NCBI RefSeq assembly: GCF_900141665.1
Contig: NZ_FQYI01000005.1
Coordinates: 1 to 64,000, forward strand
Direction of reading: 5' to 3'
DNA length: 64,000 nt
Source: Cruoricaptor ignavus
GTDB taxonomy: Bacteria > Bacteroidota > Bacteroidia > Flavobacteriales > Weeksellaceae
In this document: positions 44,094-53,530 of the stretch, in pieces
Position numbering within the stretch: position 1 is the stretch's first letter
How the letters are laid out: each line of letters begins with the position of its first letter
The notes under the pieces: generated by a model
Told to the model about the DNA's origin: nothing
The model's input: the letters and a program-made list of their open reading frames with translations, nothing else
The model's database searches: none
Made by a program: the position numbers and the translations under genes

Positions 44094-45128
44094 ATGGAGG
44101 ATCTTCGCAAACTTTCACTTCAGAAGCTTACCGATTTTTTTGTGCAAATCGGTGAGAAGCCGTTTCGTGCGAAGCAGGTTTACGACTGGCTTTGGAGCAA
44201 GAACCTGCATTCCATCGATGAGATGACGAATCTTTCGAAAGATTTGCGAGAGAAACTTTCGGCACATTTCACCATAAAGCCAGCTTCGGAAGATGTAGTG
44301 CAACATTCGGTGGACGGAACCATAAAAAACGGCGTGAAACTGCACGACGGATTAACGGTGGAATCCGTTCTGATTCCCACAGAAACCCGTACCACGGCCT
44401 GTGTTTCTTCTCAGGTGGGATGCTCTCTGAATTGCGAATTCTGTGCAACCGCCAAGCTCAAAAGGATGCGTAATCTTGAAGTTGCGGAAATCGTAGATCA
44501 GGTAGCATTGATTGACAAGCAGAGCAGGGAAAATTTCGGCAGGCCGCTCAGCAACATCGTGTTCATGGGAATGGGCGAGCCGATGATGAATTACAAAAAT
44601 GTGGTGGATGCCATCCGGAAAATCACCGAGCCAGAAGGTTTGGGTATGTCGCCACGAAGAATCACGGTCTCAACTTCCGGAATTCCCAAAATGATAAAAA
44701 TGCTGGCGGACGAAGATTTGAAGGTGAAACTCGCGCTTTCGCTGCACTCTGCCATCGAAGAAACGCGCAACGAAATTATGCCGTTTTCGGAGAAATTTCC
44801 GTTGACTGAAATAATGGAATCGTTGCAGTACTGGTACCGGAAAACCGGCTCTGTAATTACCTTTGAATACTGTGTATGGGGAGGAATTAACGATGATGAT
44901 GCACACATCAAGGCGCTGATAAAATACTGTAAGAAGGTGCCTTCGAAAGTGAATCTCATCCAGTATAATCCGATTGGTGAAGGGAAATTTGACCACAGAA
45001 ATCCTGAGGCGGAAGAGCGGTATTTAAGGGAGCTGCAGAAAGCGGGAATTACCGTGATGGTGCGCAAAAGCAGGGGTGGAGACATCGATGCTGCCTGCGG
45101 ACAACTGGCAAATAAAACGGCGGTTTAA
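44094..45128 (+). CDS. rlmN: 23S rRNA (adenine-2503-C2)-methyltransferase
   Basis: A 344-residue radical-SAM enzyme. The cluster motif CSLNCEFCATAK binds the 4Fe-4S center, NIVFMGMGEPMMN is the next family block, and the C-terminal cysteine in DAACGQLA forms the methyl-linked intermediate. An N-terminal helical region (FRAKQVYDWLW) binds RNA. It also methylates some tRNAs (A37). It follows queA by about 94 bp, so two RNA-modification genes are adjacent. Confidence 0.97.
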   Translation: MEDLRKLSLQKLTDFFVQIGEKPFRAKQVYDWLWSKNLHSIDEMTNLSKDLREKLSAHFTIKPASEDVVQHSVDGTIKNGVKLHDGLTVESVLIPTETRTTACVSSQVGCSLNCEFCATAKLKRMRNLEVAEIVDQVALIDKQSRENFGRPLSNIVFMGMGEPMMNYKNVVDAIRKITEPEGLGMSPRRITVSTSGIPKMIKMLADEDLKVKLALSLHSAIEETRNEIMPFSEKFPLTEIMESLQYWYRKTGSVITFEYCVWGGINDDDAHIKALIKYCKKVPSKVNLIQYNPIGEGKFDHRNPEAEERYLRELQKAGITVMVRKSRGGDIDAACGQLANKTAV

Positions 45129-45139
45129 TTAAATTTAAA

Positions 45140-46021
45140 ATGAAAAAGCTACTACTTTTCTTATACCTAACTATCTCATTCTCAGCATATTCTCAGAAGG
45201 TTGAAAATTTTGACCTGAAGAAATTCCGGGTGGCTACGCTTCCTGCGGAACTGCGCGAAACTTCCGGGCTGGCCTTTTACAAGGGCGAACTTATCACCAT
45301 CAATGACAGTGGGAATTCATCCGAAATTTTCGTGATGGATAAGCGGAACGGCGCCGTGAAATCTCGCATAAAACTACCGCTGCGGAACTACGACTGGGAG
45401 GCGATTTCCACAGATTCTGCGAATATTTTTGTGGCAGATTTTGGCAATAATGCGGGCAACAGAAAGGATCTGCAGATTCACAAGATCTCCCTGCCAATGG
45501 ATTCTTCCTCGATTAAAAGCATTAACTTTTTCTACCCTGAGCAAAAGGATTTCGCGGTGCGCTTCGGTTTGCACGATTTCGATGCGGAAGCCCTAATCAT
45601 TAAAGACGGCAAGCTTAATGTGTTCACGAAGGAATGGGCTTCAAGAGGTGTGAAACGCTACATCCTGAATGACGAAGCCGAACTTCAGCCAGCACAGAAA
45701 ATTGAGGAATTCAGCATCGGTTTTATGGTGACGGACGCTGCATATTTCCGGCAAAAACTTTATTTCGTAGGCTACACGAAAAAGCTGGAAGTTTTTATGG
45801 CCGTGTTTGATGAGGATGATAATGGCCTGTTTTTCAATACTTTACCAAAAAAATATTTCCTCGGCGAAAGCACAAATCTAGGGCAGATTGAAGGCATCGC
45901 GGTAAACGATGAGGGCATCTACATTTCCGGCGAGGAATTTAATGCGCGGCTTTTCAAGGTTCCGCAGTCGTTTTATTTCATTCCGCACGAAAAATTTCCC
46001 GTGAGCATTTCCGCCGAATAG
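45140..46021 (+). CDS. Secreted beta-propeller-like protein of unknown function
   Basis: A 293-residue protein with a signal peptide (LLLFLYLTISFSAYSQ). Repeated strands such as ETSGLAFYKGELITINDSG, YDWEAISTDSANIFVADFGNN and IEGIAVNDEGIYISGE suggest a six-bladed propeller like SdiA-regulated or gluconolactonase-like proteins. No catalytic residues are evident. It follows rlmN by 11 bp, so it is probably co-transcribed. A -7-like TATATTTG for the next gene begins right after its stop. Confidence 0.75.
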   Translation: MKKLLLFLYLTISFSAYSQKVENFDLKKFRVATLPAELRETSGLAFYKGELITINDSGNSSEIFVMDKRNGAVKSRIKLPLRNYDWEAISTDSANIFVADFGNNAGNRKDLQIHKISLPMDSSSIKSINFFYPEQKDFAVRFGLHDFDAEALIIKDGKLNVFTKEWASRGVKRYILNDEAELQPAQKIEEFSIGFMVTDAAYFRQKLYFVGYTKKLEVFMAVFDEDDNGLFFNTLPKKYFLGESTNLGQIEGIAVNDEGIYISGEEFNARLFKVPQSFYFIPHEKFPVSISAE

Positions 46022-46062
46022 CCTATATTTGTGAGATTTTTAGACAGAATTTCCGGAAAACG

Positions 46063-47040
46063 GTGGCAAGCGCGATAGAAGAAATCAAAAGGCCGATAGC
46101 TGAGGAAATGAAACTTTTCGAGAAAAAGTTTCGCGAATCGATGCGCAGCAATGTGGCTTTGCTGGACAGGGTGACGCACTTTATCGTGACCACGAAGGGT
46201 AAGCAGATGAGGCCGATGTTCGTGTTTCTCACGGCAAAACTGGTGGGCGAAGTTACGGAAAAAACTTACCGCGGCGCATCGATGATTGAACTTATACACA
46301 CCGCAACGCTTGTGCACGATGATGTGGTGGACGAAAGCTATAAACGCCGCAACTTCTTCTCTATCAATGCTTTATGGAAAAATAAAATTGCAGTGCTGGT
46401 TGGCGATTTTCTTCTGGCAAAATCCATTTTGCTGCCTTCCGAAAATGATGAGATTGATTTGCTGAAAGTAGTTTCCCGGGCGATAAAGGAAATGAGCGAG
46501 GGCGAACTGCTGCAGCTTGAAAAAGCGCGCAAGCTGGACATCACGGAAGATGTTTACTACGAAATCATCCGGCAGAAAACGGCGGCGTTGATTGCTGCGT
46601 GCTGTGAAATCGGTGCGGTTTCCAATGACTGTGATGAGGAGCTTGCCGTGAAGATGCGGAATTTCGGGACCTTTACTGGGATGGCTTTCCAGATCAAGGA
46701 TGACCTTTTCGATTATTTGAGCTCGAATGTTATCGGGAAGCCTGTGGGGATTGATATAAAGGAGCAGAAAATGACTTTGCCGCTAATTTATGTTCTTTCC
46801 AAATCGCCAGAAAAGCAGCGCAAATATTATTTTGATACCATAAAACGGCATAATAATAATTCTAAGCGAGTGAAGGAACTCATTGAATATGTGAAACTTA
46901 CGGGTGGTTTGGATTATGCTGTGGGCGTTATGAACGATTATCTGCAAAAGGCGAAAGACATCCTGAATGAATTTCCGGATTCTGAAGCGAAGACTGCTCT
47001 TCACAGTCTTTTGGATTATGTGGTAGAGCGCAAGTTCTGA
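46063..47040 (+). CDS. Polyprenyl diphosphate synthase (trans-isoprenyl)
   Basis: A 325-residue protein with the first Asp-rich motif DDVVD, GGxx-like GKQMRP near the N terminus, and the second motif DDLFDYL (KDDLFD). Substrate is allylic diphosphate plus IPP; the product, probably octa- to nonaprenyl diphosphate for menaquinone, cannot be fixed here. The start is GTG at 46063 (VASAIEEI), a few bases after the TATATTTG promoter element (46024-46031). Length is usual for the family. Confidence 0.93.
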   Translation: MASAIEEIKRPIAEEMKLFEKKFRESMRSNVALLDRVTHFIVTTKGKQMRPMFVFLTAKLVGEVTEKTYRGASMIELIHTATLVHDDVVDESYKRRNFFSINALWKNKIAVLVGDFLLAKSILLPSENDEIDLLKVVSRAIKEMSEGELLQLEKARKLDITEDVYYEIIRQKTAALIAACCEIGAVSNDCDEELAVKMRNFGTFTGMAFQIKDDLFDYLSSNVIGKPVGIDIKEQKMTLPLIYVLSKSPEKQRKYYFDTIKRHNNNSKRVKELIEYVKLTGGLDYAVGVMNDYLQKAKDILNEFPDSEAKTALHSLLDYVVERKF

Positions 47041-47145
47041 TTTCCGCTTGAATTATTCTTAAATTTTTTTCCAATAAATTATTAATTCCGCAAACTGAAA
47101 TATCGGTTTGAAATATTTTGCTATATTTGTTGGAAACTACAGCAA

Positions 47146-49575
47146 ATGTCATCCAACTATATTGAAACACAGACGCTTTCTTTTGAAGATTTCCGAGAAA
47201 ACATCCTCGATGATTACAAACTTGGCAGAATTTCTCGCGAAATGTCATTAATCGGCAGAAGGGAAGTTTTGACAGGAAAAGCCAAATTCGGAATCTTTGG
47301 AGACGGTAAGGAATTACCGCAATTGGCGATGGCAAAGGTTTTCCGGGATGGAGACTGGAGGGCAGGATATTACCGTGACCAGACTTTTGCGATGGCCATC
47401 GATGCGCTTACTGTAGAATCCTTCTTTGCGCAGCTTTACGCTGATACCGATGTAGAAAGAGACCCTGCTTCAGCAGGACGGCAAATGAACGGCCACTTCG
47501 CTACGAGAAGCCTGAACGAGGACGGCAGCTGGAAAAATTTAACAGAACAAAAGAATATTTCATCCGATATTTCGCCGACTGCTGGCCAAATGCCCAGAGC
47601 TTTAGGATTGGCCTACGCATCCAATGTTTTTAAAGAAATCGAATTTGAAGATTCGCAAAAATTTTCACGAAAAGGTGAAGAAATCGCATTTGTGACAATT
47701 GGGGATGCTTCTACTGCGGAAGGCCATTTTTGGGAAACGCTGAATGCAGCCTGTGCACTGCAGGTTCCGCTGGTTGTGGCAATTTGGGATGATGGTTACG
47801 GAATTTCTGTGCCTACTCAAAACCAAAGAGCGAAGGCGGATATTTCTGAAATGCTGAGCGGTTTCCAAAGGAAAGATGGCGAAAGGCAGGGATGCGAAAT
47901 CATTCAGGTGAAGGCCTGGGATTACCCAGCCCTGATGGATGCTTTCGCAAGAGCGGAGCAGTTTGCCAGAGGAGAAAGCGTGCCTGTAGTAGTGCATTGT
48001 GTGGAGGTTACGCAGCCGCAGGGACATTCAACTTCCGGGTCGCACGAAAGGTATAAAAATGCCGAGCGATTGGGTTGGGAAGCGGAGTTTGACGGCCTTG
48101 TAAAATTCCGGCAGTGGATTCTGAACTATGCTCAGGAAAATGAAGGCGTTACACTGAAACTGGCCACCGAAGAAGAGCTGGCAGCGATAGATGCCGAGGC
48201 AAAAAAGCGTGCGAGGGACGGACAGAAAAAGGCGTGGGAACTTTACCAGAAAAGCATTAGCGATAGTCGTGAAAAAGCACTGCCTGCCGTGGAAAAGGTA
48301 ATTGCGGAAAATTCAGGAATGGAGGAGATTCTTTCCGAATTTAATAAAAAGGTTTCCGTGGCGAAAAAGGAAATTTTCACATTGGTAAGAAAAGCCCTGA
48401 TTTTTTCACGAAATAATAAAACTGAAAACCGCGCGACTTTAGAACAAATTTATCGTGAAATTAATGAGGCAGAGCAGGAAAATTACTCTTCTCACCTTTA
48501 TTCCCAATCGGAGTGGAGCGCGCTGAATGTTGCGGAAATTAAGCCGATTTTTTCTGAAAATTCCGAGGAGCTTGACGGAAGGGTGGTGCTTCGGAACAAT
48601 TTTGACAAGATTTTTGAAAAATATCCGCAGGCTTTGGTTTTCGGTGAAGATACCGGAAACATAGGCGATGTAAACCAAGGCCTGGAAGGGCTTCAGGAGA
48701 AATACGGTGCGCTGAGAATCAGCGATACAGGAATTCGCGAAGCCACCATTCTTGGGCAGGGCATAGGTATGGCAATGCGTGGCTTGAGGCCGATTGCGGA
48801 AATTCAGTACCTGGACTACATCCTGTATTGCCTTCAGGGAATGAGCGACGATTTGGCAACGGTGCAGTACCGCACAAAAGGCGGGCAGAAAGCGCCAGTA
48901 ATCATCCGCACAAGAGGGCACAGGCTGGAAGGCATATGGCATTCCGGTTCCCCAATGGCAGGAATTCTTAACCTGGTGAAAGGCATTATGGTGCTGGTTC
49001 CCAGGGATTTAACGCGTGCCGCCGGATTTTATAATACAATGCTTCAGAGCGACGATCCGTGCGTGATCGTGGAGTGCCTGAATGGCTACCGCCTGAAAGA
49101 AAAACAGCCGGATAATATCGGAGAATTCACGGTGCCAGTCGGAAAAATTGAAATTACGAAGCCAGGCAGCGATATTACGCTGGTAACTTACGGCTCAACT
49201 TGGAAGGTTGTAACCGAGGCTGCGAACGAACTTGAGAAACTTGGGATTTCTGCGGAAGTTATTGATGTTCAATCACTTATACCTTTTGATTTGGCTTGTG
49301 AAATTGCGGAAAGCGTGAAGAAAACCAGCCGGCTTGCCGTGATTGATGAAGATGTGGAAGGCGGAGCATCGGCTTTTATTTTGCAGCAAATTCTCGAGAA
49401 GCAGAAGGTTTTCCGATATTTGGACAGCGAGCCGATTACCATAGCTGCGAAAAATCACAGGCCTGCCTATGCGAGCGACGGCGATTATTTCAGCAAGCCA
49501 TCTGCCGATGATATTGTGGAGAAAGTTTACGCGCTTTTCCACGAGAGCAATCCGGGGAAGTTTGTGAGTGTTTAA
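47146..49575 (+). CDS. Fused 2-oxoacid dehydrogenase E1 alpha and beta (thiamine diphosphate-dependent)
   Basis: An 809-residue protein joining E1 alpha (about 1-400: the TPP-binding GDASTAEGHFWE, YGISVPTQNQ) to E1 beta (about 480-805: FGEDTGNIGDVNQGLEG, IRTRGHR, DVQSLIPFD). A helical linker connects the parts. It decarboxylates a branched-chain or related 2-oxoacid and passes the acyl group to E2. The E3 gene lpdA is 500 bp away with an unrelated minus-strand gene between; E2 is not in the window. A TATATTTG box lies at 47123-47130. Confidence 0.92.
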   Translation: MSSNYIETQTLSFEDFRENILDDYKLGRISREMSLIGRREVLTGKAKFGIFGDGKELPQLAMAKVFRDGDWRAGYYRDQTFAMAIDALTVESFFAQLYADTDVERDPASAGRQMNGHFATRSLNEDGSWKNLTEQKNISSDISPTAGQMPRALGLAYASNVFKEIEFEDSQKFSRKGEEIAFVTIGDASTAEGHFWETLNAACALQVPLVVAIWDDGYGISVPTQNQRAKADISEMLSGFQRKDGERQGCEIIQVKAWDYPALMDAFARAEQFARGESVPVVVHCVEVTQPQGHSTSGSHERYKNAERLGWEAEFDGLVKFRQWILNYAQENEGVTLKLATEEELAAIDAEAKKRARDGQKKAWELYQKSISDSREKALPAVEKVIAENSGMEEILSEFNKKVSVAKKEIFTLVRKALIFSRNNKTENRATLEQIYREINEAEQENYSSHLYSQSEWSALNVAEIKPIFSENSEELDGRVVLRNNFDKIFEKYPQALVFGEDTGNIGDVNQGLEGLQEKYGALRISDTGIREATILGQGIGMAMRGLRPIAEIQYLDYILYCLQGMSDDLATVQYRTKGGQKAPVIIRTRGHRLEGIWHSGSPMAGILNLVKGIMVLVPRDLTRAAGFYNTMLQSDDPCVIVECLNGYRLKEKQPDNIGEFTVPVGKIEITKPGSDITLVTYGSTWKVVTEAANELEKLGISAEVIDVQSLIPFDLACEIAESVKKTSRLAVIDEDVEGGASAFILQQILEKQKVFRYLDSEPITIAAKNHRPAYASDGDYFSKPSADDIVEKVYALFHESNPGKFVSV

Positions 49576-49668
49576 AAACTGAGCAGAAAGCTTCAAGGAA
49601 AAAGGCGAATTTAAAATTTCTTGCCTACGCTTGCGGTGCTCTTGTGCGAAAATTTCAGCCTCACTCTT

Positions 49669-49932
49669 TCAGCTAAAATTTCCAAAAAACCCAAACTTCT
49701 TGGTTTCCTCGATTTTCAAAAGGCCGTGGGCAATAAGATCCTCTACAAACTCTTCTTCGCTGTTATGTCGCAATTTAATGTCTTCAAAAGTTGCCTTACG
49801 GTGCGCATAGGTGTCCATAAATGCCTCATTTGATTCAAAATGCTGCATATCGTGTCGCCTCATCCAGGTTACGAATTGCCTGTGGTCGGGCGCAATGGTG
49901 CTTTTGTTCCTTTTTACAAGCGTATATTTCAT
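49669..49932 (-). CDS. Small soluble protein of unknown function
   Basis: An 87-residue protein, MKYTLVKRNKSTIAPDHRQF at the start, with no signal peptide or membrane helix. Helical pattern with FVTWMRRHDMQHFESNEAFM. I do not recognise the family. It is the only minus-strand gene between the E1 fusion and lpdA. It is a plausible small gene, given a clean start and stop, but no homologue is recognised. Confidence 0.65.
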   Translation of the reverse strand: MKYTLVKRNKSTIAPDHRQFVTWMRRHDMQHFESNEAFMDTYAHRKATFEDIKLRHNSEEEFVEDLIAHGLLKIEETKKFGFFGNFS

Positions 49933-50071
49933 GGTGGAGGTTTGCAGACAAATTTACTTAAACTGATATATATCATCATATTAATTTTATATTAAAATTT
50001 GTGATGTGCATTACCAGGAAGGGATGTCTTTTAGACTGTTTTTTTCGTAAATTCGCAGAAAGTTTTTTACA

Positions 50072-51463
50072 ATGAACTACGATATCATCGTCATCGGTTC
50101 TGGTCCCGGTGGATATGTTGCGGCAATTCGTGCGGCGCAGCTTGGTTTTAAAACGGCAATCATCGAAAAGGAAAACCTTGGCGGCATCTGCTTGAACTGG
50201 GGCTGCATCCCAACGAAAGCGCTTCTGAAATCTGCCCAGGTTTTTAATTATCTAAAGCACGCCGAAGATTACGGCCTTAATAAAGTTGAAAATCCAGGCT
50301 TTGATTTTGACAAGGTAGTGCAGAGAAGCCGCGGCGTAGCGCAGAAGATGAGTGGCGGAATTTCCTTCCTGATGAAGAAGAACAAGATTGATGTGATTAT
50401 GGGAACGGCGAAGCTGAAGCCAGGCAAAAAGGTTTCTGTTTCGGATGAAAATGGCGAAACGAAGGAGTATTCTGCAAGCCACATCATCATAGCAACCGGT
50501 GCCCGTTCAAGGGAACTGCCGAATCTTCCGCAGGATGGCAAGAAAGTCATCGGTTACCGCCAGGCTCTGAATTTGCCGCAGCTTCCGAAATCGATGATTG
50601 TGGTAGGCTCCGGAGCGATAGGTGTGGAATTCGCGGATTTCTACAACTCTATGGGAACGAAGGTTACGATTGTGGAGTTTATGCCTACAATTCTTCCGGT
50701 GGAAGATGAGGAGGTTTCTAAGCATATGGAAAAATCCCTGAAGAAATCCGGCATTGAAATTATGACGAGTTCTTCTGTGGAAAGTGTGGATACTTCCGGC
50801 GAAGGCATAAAAGCGAAGGTGAAAACGAAAGACGGCGAAACCACGCTGGAAGCGGACATCCTGCTTTCTGCGGTGGGCATCACTTCCAATGTGGATGGGC
50901 AGGGCTTTGAAGAAGTGGGCATCAAAACCGAAAAAGGTAAGGTGGTGGTGAACGAGTGGTACGAGACTTCTGTGCCGGGCTACTATGCAATTGGCGATAT
51001 TCTGCCCACGCAGGCTCTGGCACATGTTGCGTCTGCGGAAGGCATTACCTGCGTTGAAAAAATCAAGGGACTTCATACGGAAAAAATCGACTACGGCAAT
51101 ATTCCTGGCTGCACTTATTGCCATCCTGAAGTGGCATCCGTAGGCCTTACGGAAAAGCAGGCGAAGGAAAAAGGCCTGGAAATAAGGGTAGGGAAATTCC
51201 CGCTTTCAGCTTCTGGGAAAGCCACTGCCAACGGAAATACGGATGGCTTCATCAAAGTGATTTTCGATGCGAAGTACGGTGAGTGGCTGGGCTGCCATAT
51301 GGTGGGCGACGGCGTAACGGATATGATTGCAGAAGCTGTGGTAGCGCGCAAGCTGGAAACTACGGGCCACGAAATTCTGAAATCCGTGCATCCGCACCCT
51401 ACAATTTCCGAAGCAGTGATGGAAGCCGTAGCAGCAGCCTACGGTGAAGTGATACATATTTAA
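50072..51463 (+). CDS. lpdA: Dihydrolipoyl dehydrogenase (E3)
   Basis: A 463-residue flavoprotein. FAD-binding GSGPGGYVAA near the N terminus, redox disulfide GGICLNWGCIPTKALL, NAD-binding GSGAIGVEFADFY, second FAD motif YAIGDILPTQALAHVAS and C-terminal HPHPTISEAVME (catalytic His-Glu). It reoxidises lipoyl groups of 2-oxoacid dehydrogenases and can serve the nearby E1 fusion. A TAAATTCG box lies shortly upstream (about 50047). Confidence 0.97.
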   Translation: MNYDIIVIGSGPGGYVAAIRAAQLGFKTAIIEKENLGGICLNWGCIPTKALLKSAQVFNYLKHAEDYGLNKVENPGFDFDKVVQRSRGVAQKMSGGISFLMKKNKIDVIMGTAKLKPGKKVSVSDENGETKEYSASHIIIATGARSRELPNLPQDGKKVIGYRQALNLPQLPKSMIVVGSGAIGVEFADFYNSMGTKVTIVEFMPTILPVEDEEVSKHMEKSLKKSGIEIMTSSSVESVDTSGEGIKAKVKTKDGETTLEADILLSAVGITSNVDGQGFEEVGIKTEKGKVVVNEWYETSVPGYYAIGDILPTQALAHVASAEGITCVEKIKGLHTEKIDYGNIPGCTYCHPEVASVGLTEKQAKEKGLEIRVGKFPLSASGKATANGNTDGFIKVIFDAKYGEWLGCHMVGDGVTDMIAEAVVARKLETTGHEILKSVHPHPTISEAVMEAVAAAYGEVIHI

Positions 51464-51543
51464 AGCGCCAAGGCTTTTTTAAGGCAAAAAAAGGCAAGGG
51501 TAAAAAGCGTTCCGCCTGGTTTTAGCTTAAAACTTTTACTTTT

Positions 51544-52383
51544 TTAGCTGACAAACTTTTCGCCGCACTTCTTGCAGTAAACGGCATCCAAATCATTATC
51601 GGTCTGGCAGCGTGGGCAGGCTTTGCAGCTCCTCGCCTGTTCCCGAAAGCGCGCCGTAACGATACCGGTAGGTACGGCGATGATGCTATAACCGGCAAGC
51701 ATCACCAAGATGGACAGGAATTTACCAATTGCGGTAGAAGGGGTGGCGTCTCCATAACCTACGGTGGTAATTGTAACCACCGCCCAGTAAATACTTTGAG
51801 GAATGCTGGTAAAACCTTCGCTACCGCCCTCTACTACATGCATGGCCGCGCCGATAATAGTTATGAAGATTATCATAAAAAGCAAGAAAACATAGATTTT
51901 CCTGGAACTTTCTTTTAATGCGGAGACGATGTAATGCCCGTCATTCATATAGTCTGCAAGATTGAAAATCCGGAAAATCCTGAGCAGGCGCAGCATCCTG
52001 AAAATCATAAAATAATGTAAATCAGGGTATACCATTCCCAGATAGAACGGCACAAGGGATAAGACATCCAGCAGACCGAGAGGGCTGAGGATATAATCCT
52101 CCTTGTTTTTTACGGAGAGGATTCGCAGTAAATATTCAATAGTGAAAATAGTGGTAATTGCCGCCTCGGTGTAGAAAAACACACGGTGGTAGAGGATGTC
52201 GATTGCCGGTACGGTCTCCAGCATAATCACCATCGTACTTATGACGATCAATATGAGGAGGATAATATCAAAAATCTTCCCGCCAGGCGTATCCGAATAA
52301 TAAATGATTCGGAAAATTTTTTTCAGAAATTTATTGTTTACGGGCACCAAGTTGTGTTCTGGCCTAATTCTATGCGTTTCCAA
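51544..52383 (-). CDS. Voltage-gated-type potassium channel with C-terminal zinc ribbon
   Basis: A 279-residue ion transporter with six membrane helices. The S4-like helix has regularly spaced arginines (FRMLRLLRIFRIF) and the selectivity filter is TTVGYGDATP. After the last helix a short cytoplasmic tail ends in a zinc-ribbon-like pattern: CKACPRCQTDNDLD followed by VYCKKCGEKF, i.e. pairs of CxxC. It should conduct K+ out of or into the cell. The ribbon may sense metal or assist assembly. It diverges from the Nif3 gene. Confidence 0.9.
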   Translation of the reverse strand: METHRIRPEHNLVPVNNKFLKKIFRIIYYSDTPGGKIFDIILLILIVISTMVIMLETVPAIDILYHRVFFYTEAAITTIFTIEYLLRILSVKNKEDYILSPLGLLDVLSLVPFYLGMVYPDLHYFMIFRMLRLLRIFRIFNLADYMNDGHYIVSALKESSRKIYVFLLFMIIFITIIGAAMHVVEGGSEGFTSIPQSIYWAVVTITTVGYGDATPSTAIGKFLSILVMLAGYSIIAVPTGIVTARFREQARSCKACPRCQTDNDLDAVYCKKCGEKFVS

Positions 52384-52430
52384 AGCAGAGGTTTTTCACT
52401 GCAAAAATATTAACTTAGCAAAAAAAACCG

Positions 52431-53528
52431 ATGACAATTCGTGATTTTTCTGGATGGCTTGACGAAAAATTCAGCATCCGGCAGGCTGAAGATTTTGATA
52501 ATGCAGGCTTGCTCTGCGGAAAAGCGGACAGGGAAATCCGTGCCGTGCTGATTTGCCACGATGCGCTGGAAAGCGTTGTGGACGAGGCTTTGCAGAAAGA
52601 TGCGAATTTTATCTTGTGCTTTCATCCCATCATTTTTTCGGGAATAAAATCTTTAACCGGGAAAAACTATGTGGAAAAGGCGGTGATGAGGGCCATCGAA
52701 AATAAGGTGGCGATATATGCGGTGCACACAGCTTTCGACAATGATTATTGGGGCGTGAATTTTGAGATTTGCGAAAAATTGGGGCTGGAAAATCAGAAGA
52801 TATTAATGCCGAAGAAGGAAAACCTGCAGCAGATAGTGGTGCATACGCCGAAAGATGCGGTGGAAAAGGTGAAGCAGGCGGCCTTTGATGCTGGTGCAGG
52901 AAACATTGGCTTTTATGATGAATGCTCTTTCAAAGTTAGTGGTGATGGCACTTTCCGGCCTTTGCCCGGTTCAGATCCTACCACCGGAGATATTGGTGAG
53001 AGGGAAGAGAGCGCGGAAGATATGCTGTTCTTCATCTTTGAAAAATTTAAGCAGAATAAAATCCTGAACGCGTTAAAAGCCGTGCACCCGTACGAAGAAG
53101 TGGCGTACCAAATTTATCAGCTGGAAAATGAAAACCAGTATTCCGGTTTGGGAAGGTACGGCGATTTTGCCGAGGAAATTTCCGCGGAAGATTTCCTGCA
53201 AAAGGTGAAGGAAACCTTCGGGCTGAAAGTGATACGGCATTCGGAAAATTTTGGCAAGAAAATAAAGCGGGTAGGTGTACTGGGAGGAAGCGGCGCGTCC
53301 GGAATTTCGGCGGCAAAGGCTGCAGGCTGCGATGCGTACCTTACCGGAGATTTGAAGTACCACGATTTTTTTCAGGCGGAAGGCAGGCTGCTGCTTTGCG
53401 ACATCGGGCATTTCGAATCGGAGCAGTGGGTAAAGTTGCAGCTTTTTAAAATTTTGTCCGAAAAATTTAGTAATTTTGCCGTCTTACAATCAGAAGTAGA
53501 TACCAATCCTGTAAAATATTACCTGTAA
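52431..53528 (+). CDS. Nif3-like dinuclear metal-centre protein
   Basis: A 365-residue member of the Nif3/YqfO/YbgI family. Metal ligands are in LICHDALESV, LCFHPIIFSG, AVHTAFDN and, at the end, CDIGHFESEQW. An insert domain (about 125-230) resembles the PII-like domain of YqfO. The family forms hexameric rings with two metals per subunit; activity is debated (GTP cyclohydrolase-like FolE2 claims are unproven). The next gene starts 2 bp after its stop. Confidence 0.93.
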   Translation: MTIRDFSGWLDEKFSIRQAEDFDNAGLLCGKADREIRAVLICHDALESVVDEALQKDANFILCFHPIIFSGIKSLTGKNYVEKAVMRAIENKVAIYAVHTAFDNDYWGVNFEICEKLGLENQKILMPKKENLQQIVVHTPKDAVEKVKQAAFDAGAGNIGFYDECSFKVSGDGTFRPLPGSDPTTGDIGEREESAEDMLFFIFEKFKQNKILNALKAVHPYEEVAYQIYQLENENQYSGLGRYGDFAEEISAEDFLQKVKETFGLKVIRHSENFGKKIKRVGVLGGSGASGISAAKAAGCDAYLTGDLKYHDFFQAEGRLLLCDIGHFESEQWVKLQLFKILSEKFSNFAVLQSEVDTNPVKYYL

Positions 53529-53530
53529 CA

